The translations under genes and the position numbers were made by a program. DNA of 64,000 nt from Marinihelvus sp963695135 (GTDB lineage: Bacteria; Pseudomonadota; Gammaproteobacteria; Xanthomonadales; SZUA-36), in contig CAVOGA010000003.1 in NCBI GenBank assembly GCA_963695135.1, forward strand, positions 496,001 through 560,000, given 5' to 3'. Position 1 is the first letter of the stretch. Each line of letters opens with the position of its first letter. Of the stretch, positions 45,270-53,300 are shown in pieces. The notes under the pieces are model-generated. The model saw only the letters and a list, made by a program, of their open reading frames with translations, was not told where the DNA came from and did no database searches.

Positions 45270-46649
45270 TCAGGGGCGGCCTATCGCCGCCTTGATCGCT
45301 TCGAGCGCCCGGTCAACATCACTGCGCGTGGTGCGGAAATTGCTCAGGGAAATCCGCATCACCCGCATGCCGTTCCATACCGTCGGTCCAAACCACGCCT
45401 CGCCGCTGGCATTTACCCGGTTAATCACCTCATCGGTCCACCGGTCATGATCGCCATCCGGGTCGAGAAACCGCACCAGGCCCTGGTTGATGATCGGGGT
45501 CGTCAGCACTTCCACGCCCGGCAACAGTTCCAGTTCGCTGACAAACTCCCGGGTCAGGTCGCAACAACGCTCAATCATTTCGGCAACACCGTTTCGACCC
45601 AGCGTTCGCAATGCAGCATAAATGGGAATACCCCGGGCACGTCTTGACCACTCCGGGCCCCATTCGAGCTGGTCACGCACATTGGCAACCTCGACCTTGT
45701 AGGCGGCCGGTATGGTCATTGCGCTTTTGTGCGATTCCGGATCGGCGACAAATGCGATGCCGCTGTCGTAGGGAACGTTTAACCACTTGTGCGCATCGGT
45801 TGCCCAGGAATCCGCTTTTTCAATGCCTTTGACCAGGTGGCGGTAGCGCGGACTCGAAGCCACCCACAGACCGAAAGCACCGTCGATGTGCACCCAGGCA
45901 TTACAGGCATGGGCCAGGTCACAGATCTCCTCGAACGGGTCGAAGGCGCCCCGGTTAAGGTCGCCGGCGGCCAGGGAAACGATGGTCGGTGTATCCGGGT
46001 TCTTTTCCAACTCGACTTTCAATGCAGCCACATCCAGGGTGCCATCGTCTTGCATGGCGACCTGCACCACCGCATCGGTGCCGATTCCCAGGTGACGCAG
46101 GGCGCGCAGCAGGGTTTCGTGGTGTTCTCCGACCAGCACGCGGATCGGTGGACTGCCGGCCAGGCCGCGGGTTTCGACTGGCCAGCCGACATCCGCCAGC
46201 ACCTTGTGGCGGGCGGCGGCCAGGCAGGTGACATGGGCCATCTGGCAACCGGTGACAAACGCGTAGGAGGCCTGCGCGGGCAACCCGAGAATGTCCTTCA
46301 GCCAGCCGCCAATCACTTCCTCGATGATGGCCGCTGATGGCGAACAGGCATAGGCGCCGGCGTTCTGGTCCCAGGCCGAGGTCAGCCAGTCGGCGGCTAC
46401 GGTCACGGGAATGCCGCCCCCGATAACCCAGCCGAAAAAGCGCCCGCCGGCGGTGTTGAGCAGGCCGTCCCGGGCGTCTTCTGCAAGTTCGTTGATCACC
46501 TGCAACGGCGGCAGGCCATCACTGGTCAGTTCCTTGCCCAGCCGGTCGCGCAGTATCCGGGCATCGACCTCCCCGCTGACTTTCTGCCGGTCAAAGGAAT
46601 CGATGTACTGCGCAGCGATTTCCGCAGCGCGTTTAAGTTCGGGGTTCAC
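45270..46649 (-). CDS. PLP-dependent group II decarboxylase-family protein
   Basis: 459 residues from GTG 46649 (GGAG upstream). The cofactor lysine lies in TDAHKWLNVPYDSG (Lys 288), with the Asp of VHIDGAFGLW (Asp 256) for the pyridine nitrogen; SYAFVTGCQMAHVTCLAAAR is the PLP-phosphate region. Family includes glutamate, aspartate, tyrosine and aromatic amino acid decarboxylases; an aminotransferase- or lyase-like specificity is not excluded. It follows mcr on the same strand by 72 bases, with a strong hairpin between, so it may be co-transcribed or separately controlled. Confidence 0.85.
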   Translation of the reverse strand: MNPELKRAAEIAAQYIDSFDRQKVSGEVDARILRDRLGKELTSDGLPPLQVINELAEDARDGLLNTAGGRFFGWVIGGGIPVTVAADWLTSAWDQNAGAYACSPSAAIIEEVIGGWLKDILGLPAQASYAFVTGCQMAHVTCLAAARHKVLADVGWPVETRGLAGSPPIRVLVGEHHETLLRALRHLGIGTDAVVQVAMQDDGTLDVAALKVELEKNPDTPTIVSLAAGDLNRGAFDPFEEICDLAHACNAWVHIDGAFGLWVASSPRYRHLVKGIEKADSWATDAHKWLNVPYDSGIAFVADPESHKSAMTIPAAYKVEVANVRDQLEWGPEWSRRARGIPIYAALRTLGRNGVAEMIERCCDLTREFVSELELLPGVEVLTTPIINQGLVRFLDPDGDHDRWTDEVINRVNASGEAWFGPTVWNGMRVMRISLSNFRTTRSDVDRALEAIKAAIGRP

Positions 46650-46671
46650 TCGTCATCTCCATGGGCAGGAA

Positions 46672-46691
46672 GCGGGCAGAATCCTGCCCGC
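46672..46691 (-). terminator. Perfect hairpin between mcr and the PLP decarboxylase gene
   Basis: GCGGGCAG and CTGCCCGC (8 base pairs) enclose a 4-base loop, 31 bases after the mcr stop. There is no clear T run in the mRNA sense, so this could be a partial terminator, a processing site or an mRNA stabiliser. The 72-base gap holds no other feature. Confidence 0.5.
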
Positions 46692-46721
46692 CACGCGGGA
46701 TACACGCCGTTGAAAAAGCGC

Positions 46722-49700
46722 TCAGACCGTCAGGGCGTTGCCGCGGAAAATCCGCGCCAGGTAGCGGCTGTCCCGGGGACTGGGCGCCGGTACGGCGCAC
46801 AGCAGAACGGCCTGCACCAGGCGTCCCATTTCCTCGGCCAGCTCCCGCTCCGTGCTGGGCTCCTCGGCCCGGGCACGACGGGTGAGCTGTACCTGGTTCA
46901 CTGCCGGCTCCGTGGCCAGGCGCTCACTTTCCACACCCAGCGTTGCGGTGAAGGCATGCAGGGAGCTTTCGATAAACATCGCCAGGGCGAACTCCTCGCG
47001 GGTCGAAGCACGCGAGGTATCCGGCGTGACCAGGGCGAGCTGACAGCGGGGCATCAGCGCGCATTTGCGGGCCACGCGGTAATGATGCGTGAGCTGATCA
47101 TTCACCACCCGGGCAAATTCATCGCGGGACAGGACCCGTTTCCAGTCGCCGCCGGCTTCACCGGTCAGGGCGTTCAACGGCAGACGCTCGAAAGGCGTGC
47201 ACACCACCGTATTGATATGCCCGATGTCCGCCATGATCCGGTCCAGGCCTGCTTCCAGGCCGTCGCCCACCGCATGCACGGCAAAGTGAACGCCTTGCGG
47301 TGCGCTGATCCGGTTTCGAAGATCGTCCGCGGCGGCATCGCTGCGGGTCAGCACGCTCAGACCGGCAATATCCTGGGCGAAAAAGCCCTGCGCCATCTCC
47401 ACCAGCTCGTTGCTCAGCGCCTCGCCGATCAGCACCACCTGCTGACCCTTCAGGCGCGCCAGGTCCTCGGCGCCGGGGCGCAGCATCATCTCCCCTTCCG
47501 ACACGGAACGGTCAAATTTCAAACCGCCCGAGGGGTGGAAGGTCTCGCCGCTGACAATGTCGTCGGCAAGGCTGAATACCGTGGAAAGCGCTACCTGCTC
47601 ATCGGTGGGCATGCGGTGCAGGTGCAGGCGGTTGATGATGCCCTCTTCGATCTTCTTCGCACCGCGATCGATATCTTCCTGGGCAAAAAAGGGCTCGTCT
47701 GCCGGAGGCGCGACGAAATCGCTCATGAACCGGTCCGCGGACTCCCGGTTCAGGACACCGCCGACCACCAGGCGCTCCATGAGCTTTGTGGCCAGTGCCT
47801 CGTTGAGCAGGTAGCGGCTGGCGCCGGCTTCCGGACGACCCTCGTTCACCTGGGCGAAGAGTCGCCGCAGCGCCTCCGGCGCCGTATCCCAGCGAAGCAA
47901 ACCATCAATACCGTTGGCGGCCATGCGCCCCAGCAGTTCTTCGCCGTTGCCCTTGTCGTCCTCCAGGATGGCCAGGATGGCCGTATGCACCTGGTTCAGG
48001 CGCTTGTTTTCAAGTATCAGTCGTGCACGGCGGGAAAACAGGCCCGGCGCGCCGCCGAGACCGCGCAGGCGGGCGCCGTCCACGGGTCCGGGCGCCATGG
48101 CGTTGATCTGTATTTCCGGACCGAGATGCCGCGAGAGAATTTCCGCCAGCACCCGCTGGCCTGCCTTGGAGACCGCGTAGTCGGCGCGGTTCGGATAGGC
48201 CACGGCCAGGTATTTTTCGCCACCAAAATAACTCGACACATTCAGGATCCGTCCAAAGCCGCGGGCCTTCATGCCCGGCGCATACTTGCGGATCAATGAA
48301 TAATTGGAGATGAGATTCGCCTCCATGGTGCGGTTCCATGCCGCCAGGCTCATGTCCACGACCATCTCCTCGGCCCCGGAGATGCCGGCGTTATTCACCA
48401 GGTAGTCCACTTCGCCAAAGAGCTCGGTCGAATGATCGAACAGTTTCTGCAGGGCCGCTTCGTCACCGACATCAATGCCGGCCAGGATATGCACCCGCTC
48501 ATGCGGACGCGCGTACCCGATGGAGCGCAACTCCTCGATGATCTCATCCCGGGCGGCGGCCAGCTTGCCCTCACTGCGGGCGCTCAGCAGCACCCTGGCC
48601 CCCGCGAGGGCCAGGTAGCGACCCAGCTGCAGCCCGATACCCAGGCTGCCGCCGGTAATCACGACGTTCTTGCCCAGGTGCAGACCGGGCAGGACCCGCT
48701 GGATGGACAGTGGCATGGCGGATTTACCGGTGGCGCGCTCAATGCTTTTGGGCACCCACAGGTTGATCGGGTCCATGCGCCGTACGCGGTTGTTCAGCGT
48801 GGCCGTCCAGTCGGCGGCGAAGGTCAGGTTGTCCGGCTCACGGTTATCAAACCGCACCAGCTGGTTCGGCAGACAGGCCCAGGCCCGCTGGCCCTCGCGC
48901 ACCGCGTGTTCCTCTTCCAGGCGCCATACCCGGATCAGCTCTTCGGTCGCGGCCCGCTTGATGTCGTTCAGGCGATTGCCGTGACCATCGTCCGGGTTGG
49001 TGACAAAGGTAACGGCCGGCGCTTCGGATCCCGCCAGGCGGTCGTGCAGGTTGCGCGACAGCGCACGGGCAAAAGCCACGGGTGCCACCACCTGCTCATT
49101 GACGAACGCTTCCACGTCCTGGTCTTCGGCGGTGCCGAGTGAATAGCCGTGCTCACCGTTGGGCGTCGAGGACAGCATGATGACGCCGTCGAGACGCGCA
49201 AACTCCTCGACAATGTAGTCAAAGGCGCGGTCAACAGACTCCTGGTGCAGCGGGTCGAGGCGTAACAAGTGGATAGACGCATCGTGCATGGCCTGGACCC
49301 TGGCACGGGCGCGGGAGACATTTTCCGTGCTGCGAAAGGCCAGCACCACGGAAGCACCGCGGTTGCGGTTACGGCGCACGAACTCCAGGGCCTCGTCCAC
49401 GTCGGCGCCGCCGACGATCAGCACCACCTGGTCGCGCAGATCCACCAGCCGGTTATCGGGCCAGGACACGAGCTTGGCCCGGCTCTGCGCCGGAACCTGC
49501 ATGCCGTTGGTCACCTCGAACGCGTGACCGGAAAACGCTTCGGACTCGTTCGAGGCAAGCCAAAGAAGGGTGTTCGCGACATCCTGGGGAACCGGGTAAC
49601 GGTAGACCATGTTGCCGTCTGTACCCTCGCCCTGGTTGTCGGCGCGACGCACGATCATCAGGTCCTTGAAGTGTTTCGAGGTACTGCCCGGCTCCTGGTT

Positions 49701-50399
49701 CTGCAGCTTGTCCATGGCCTCGAACACACCATGAATGCGCTCGGACTCGATCGGACCGGGAAATACGGTATTCACGCGGATACCCCGGTCCCCGTCGCCC
49801 AGCTCGCGGGCCAGACCGAGGGACAGGGCATTGAGCCCGCACTTGGGCACCACGTAGGGAATGCGCCCGTAATAGGCGGTGCGCGAGAAGATGGTGGAGA
49901 CATTGACGATGGCACCGCCCTTCGGCAGGTGCGGCACCACCGCGCGGGCCATGTTCCAGGGACCGCCGAGCAGGTTCATGGCGGACTGGTACAGGGTCTC
50001 GGCATCGCCGTTGGTGCGCGCTTCCGCCTCGGTGAGGGGGATGTTTTCCAGCGTCTGCTTGGGGCCGGCGCCGCCCGCGTTGTTGATCAGCACGTGCACC
50101 TCGCCGAAACGCTCCAGGGCGGTGGCAACGATGGCGCGGCAGACTTCCGGATCCGCCAGGTCACCGGTGGCCGGGCACATGGCCTCGCGGTCGAAACCCT
50201 CAGCAGCCAGTTCGTCGATAAAGGCGAGCAGCTTTTCCTCGTTGCGACCGGTCATGACCACGCGGGCGCCCTCGCGCAGGAGCGAGCGGGTCACGTAGCT
50301 GCCGATGTTGCCGGCCGCACCGGTCAGGATCACCGTGCGTCCTTTCAGGCGGGCCCCGGCCATGCTGGAGGCGTTATTGCGCTTGTTCATCTCGTTCAT
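46722..50399 (-). CDS. mcr: Bifunctional malonyl-CoA reductase (3-hydroxypropionate bi-cycle)
   Basis: 1225 residues, the size of Chloroflexus Mcr (1219-1220). Two short-chain dehydrogenase halves: the first with TGAAGNIGS near 26-34 and the YVVPK active site at 182-186, the second with TGGSLGIG near 582 and YAVSK at 741-745. Mcr-specific stretches INVSTIFSRxxYYGRIPY, NILVNNAG-like ILNVSSYFGGEKY, PNRADYAVSKAGQR, GETFHPSGGL and the end RYLARIFRGNALTV match the known enzyme. The N-terminal half reduces malonate semialdehyde to 3-hydroxypropionate, the C-terminal half reduces malonyl-CoA; both use NADPH. Its ATG overlaps the pcs stop by 4 bases. Confidence 0.95.
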   Translation of the reverse strand: MNEMNKRNNASSMAGARLKGRTVILTGAAGNIGSYVTRSLLREGARVVMTGRNEEKLLAFIDELAAEGFDREAMCPATGDLADPEVCRAIVATALERFGEVHVLINNAGGAGPKQTLENIPLTEAEARTNGDAETLYQSAMNLLGGPWNMARAVVPHLPKGGAIVNVSTIFSRTAYYGRIPYVVPKCGLNALSLGLARELGDGDRGIRVNTVFPGPIESERIHGVFEAMDKLQNQEPGSTSKHFKDLMIVRRADNQGEGTDGNMVYRYPVPQDVANTLLWLASNESEAFSGHAFEVTNGMQVPAQSRAKLVSWPDNRLVDLRDQVVLIVGGADVDEALEFVRRNRNRGASVVLAFRSTENVSRARARVQAMHDASIHLLRLDPLHQESVDRAFDYIVEEFARLDGVIMLSSTPNGEHGYSLGTAEDQDVEAFVNEQVVAPVAFARALSRNLHDRLAGSEAPAVTFVTNPDDGHGNRLNDIKRAATEELIRVWRLEEEHAVREGQRAWACLPNQLVRFDNREPDNLTFAADWTATLNNRVRRMDPINLWVPKSIERATGKSAMPLSIQRVLPGLHLGKNVVITGGSLGIGLQLGRYLALAGARVLLSARSEGKLAAARDEIIEELRSIGYARPHERVHILAGIDVGDEAALQKLFDHSTELFGEVDYLVNNAGISGAEEMVVDMSLAAWNRTMEANLISNYSLIRKYAPGMKARGFGRILNVSSYFGGEKYLAVAYPNRADYAVSKAGQRVLAEILSRHLGPEIQINAMAPGPVDGARLRGLGGAPGLFSRRARLILENKRLNQVHTAILAILEDDKGNGEELLGRMAANGIDGLLRWDTAPEALRRLFAQVNEGRPEAGASRYLLNEALATKLMERLVVGGVLNRESADRFMSDFVAPPADEPFFAQEDIDRGAKKIEEGIINRLHLHRMPTDEQVALSTVFSLADDIVSGETFHPSGGLKFDRSVSEGEMMLRPGAEDLARLKGQQVVLIGEALSNELVEMAQGFFAQDIAGLSVLTRSDAAADDLRNRISAPQGVHFAVHAVGDGLEAGLDRIMADIGHINTVVCTPFERLPLNALTGEAGGDWKRVLSRDEFARVVNDQLTHHYRVARKCALMPRCQLALVTPDTSRASTREEFALAMFIESSLHAFTATLGVESERLATEPAVNQVQLTRRARAEEPSTERELAEEMGRLVQAVLLCAVPAPSPRDSRYLARIFRGNALTV

Positions 50400-53300
50400 C
50401 TCAGTGTTCCTGCTGAACCGGTATCAACCCGGCGTAATTCAATGCCCTGTGCTTCCGCTTCCCGGATCGCCCAGGCACGGTACAGTTCGTCCCGCGTTTT
50501 CAGGCCCTCGCGCGGCAAGCCGTGAACCGCAACATAAGTAGCGCCGGCGTGGACGTTGTCCCACATGGCCTGGTGGGCGCCGGGGAGTTCGGTCAGCGGC
50601 ACCGGCACCGGCTCAACCACGTCAATCATGCCCGCCGCGATGCGCTCCAGCACCTCCGCATATTCCCGCGCGGTATTCAGGTGCGTGCCGCGGATTTCCG
50701 CCGATGGCATCAGAATCCGCCGCTGGCGCATCCACACCTGCGGCGCATAAAAACTGAAGCGGCGCCCGGCCAGCTCTTCCGCATACACCACCCGGCCCAC
50801 GTTGGGCTTCACCAGCGAGGTCGCCAGCGCCAGGCCGTCCCGCCCGCGCCGTTCGAACACCACGTCGGGCAGGCCGCGACGGTCCAGCGTATTGCGCAGC
50901 AGGGGTCCGATGGCCGAGCCGATGGGTTTGAGCGTGCGGTCCGAGAAGGCGCGCACCGCCTCCTTGAAGGCCGCGGACTCGGTGAAGGGGTTGGGGAGAT
51001 TGATCATCGGCCCGGGCGGATCAAAGTCGCTGCCCAGGCGACGGGCGATTTCCTCGACACTGACCACGCCGGTGAGCTGCGCGCCAAAGCCCAGGGAGGT
51101 GACAAACTCACGCTGGGGAACCGTATCGGTCAGCACCGCCACGCGGGCCCCGCGGGCGCAACCAGCCTCGATGGCCTCCACGGCCACCTCGTCGACGATG
51201 CCATCATCGGCCCCCGGGCCGTAGATCACCAGCAGCGCCTGTCCGGCGCGCAGGCGCGCCCGGCTGAACATGGTCTCCGCGGTTGCGGAACCCGGCTTGC
51301 CCATGAAGGAAAAGCGATAGCCGGAGGTGGCGCCGAAGAAGGTCAGCACACCGCCATCGCCCAGCAGCTGGAAGGAGCGGGAAAACGCCCGCTCACCGGC
51401 GTGCGAGACCACGTAATCGATCGGCCCGCCGGCCCGCGCGGCCACCTCGGCCAGGTAAGCCTCGCCGGCCCGTTCCCAGTTTGCCCACTGCGCCTCGTCG
51501 TCCGGCACCGGCGTAAAGATGTCCGCCCAGCGCTCATCCTTGCGGTTGACCGGCTGTCCGCCATGGGCCCGCACGCGCTCGGCGCGCTCCTCGCTGGACA
51601 CCATGCCCACCACGCCCAGGCCCGAGCGCCGCGCGGCGCGCAGGCATTCCAGGCCGGTCCCGGTGGATGCCCCTTCGACGAACAAGCGTTTGCCCGGCTG
51701 AATTTCCAGCGTGCGGAACAGGGCCCGGTGAATCGTGCCCTGGGTCAGCCCGCTGGCCGCCGCCTGCTCGATGGTCAGCCCGGGCAGCTTGGGCTGCAGC
51801 TGCGGTCCCTGCACCACCAGGAACTGGCCGTGGGACCCGTCGTTGATCTCGTAGCCCTGGATATGGAAGTCGGCGGCCATCGGGTCCAGGCCCTGGTCCG
51901 GCGACAACAACTCGCTCTGGCCGGAATAGATCGTGACCAGCTGGCCCACCGCCAGGCGGCCCTCGCGCACCAGTTCCTCGCCCAGCTGGGCGATCAGCGC
52001 CACCCCGCCGGAGCCGGTGACCTGCAGGTCGGCATCGCGGGCGTCAAAGGGCGATACGGGGATGCCCGTGATGGCCCAGATGTCATTGAAGTTCACCTCC
52101 GAGGCCAACATGAACACCAGCGCATCATTGGGACCGGGACGGGGTGTCGGCAACACCAGCAGGCGCTCGGCCTCGGCCGGATCGCCATGCGCCGGCTTGG
52201 CTGTCTGTGGATCCTTGGCCACGCCCATGCCGTACTGGTAAGCGGGGATGGGCGTGACGCCCGGATAGAACGGCGCCTCCAGGGGCAGCAGCTGCCCTTC
52301 CGCCTCCAGGCGGCTGCGGATGGCCTCGTCCGCCCAGGGCGGCACCTCGGTGTACTTGAGCGGCAGCGGTGCGCTGCGCCGCTCCAGGAAAGCGGTGATG
52401 CCCGGTGGCCCGCATTCGGGGTCACAGACCGCCTCGGCAAACAGGCGCGCCTCGTGTTTCAGCCCGGCCGCCTGCCCTTCCCGCGCGCCGAGCTCAAGCG
52501 CTTCGAGGATGCGCGCGACGGGCTTTTCCCGTCCACTGGCGCGGGCCTGGGCAACCGTGGCCACCAGCCGTGGGTGCTCCAGCAGCGCGTCGCTCCAGGG
52601 CAAGGGTGTTTCGCGCGCATCCAGCAGCGCGCGGCGCTCGGCCATGGCTTCAACCAGCGGACCTTCACCGTTCAGCCAGCTCCGCACCCGGTCCATGGCC
52701 ACGGCCACGGGCCCCTGTGCGTCATGGCCGACCACCTCGTCGACCAGGCCCAGGTCCTGCGCCTCTTCGGCATCCAGGGCGCGACCACCGATCACCAGCC
52801 GCGCGGCGTCCACCAGTCCTTCTTCCGCGCGGCGCGAGTACAGCCGGCGCGGCAGGCGCTGCGTGCCGCCGTAGCCCGGCAGCAGGTTAAGGTTGATTTC
52901 CGGCTGGCCGAAGCGGGCATGCAGGTCCGCCACCACGTAACCGCAGGCCAGCACCAGCTCGTTGCCACCGCCCAGCGCGGGGCCGTTGACCGCCGCGATC
53001 ACCGGTTTGTTGATGTTCTCAAGCGTGGAGAAGGCCGCGTGCGCCGCGTTCGGCGGCGTCTGCGCGCTGTCCAGGTCGCCGGCTTCGCCAACTTCCAGCA
53101 GTTCCTTCACATCGGCGCCGGCAACAAAGGCGCTGCGCGCCCCGGTAATAATCACCGCTGCGGTATCGGCGCGGTGCTCGATGTGCTGCAGCACCGTGTG
53201 CAGCTCGTCCAGGGAGCGCTCGTTCAGGGAGTTTACCGGCGGGTTGTCGATGGTCAGCAGCGCGACGGTCCGGCCGTCTCCGAGCGGGTGGTTCTCCAGG

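Noticed and set aside
49269..50525. Plus-strand open frames opposite mcr
   Set aside because: Shadow of the real gene in high-GC DNA; no family features.
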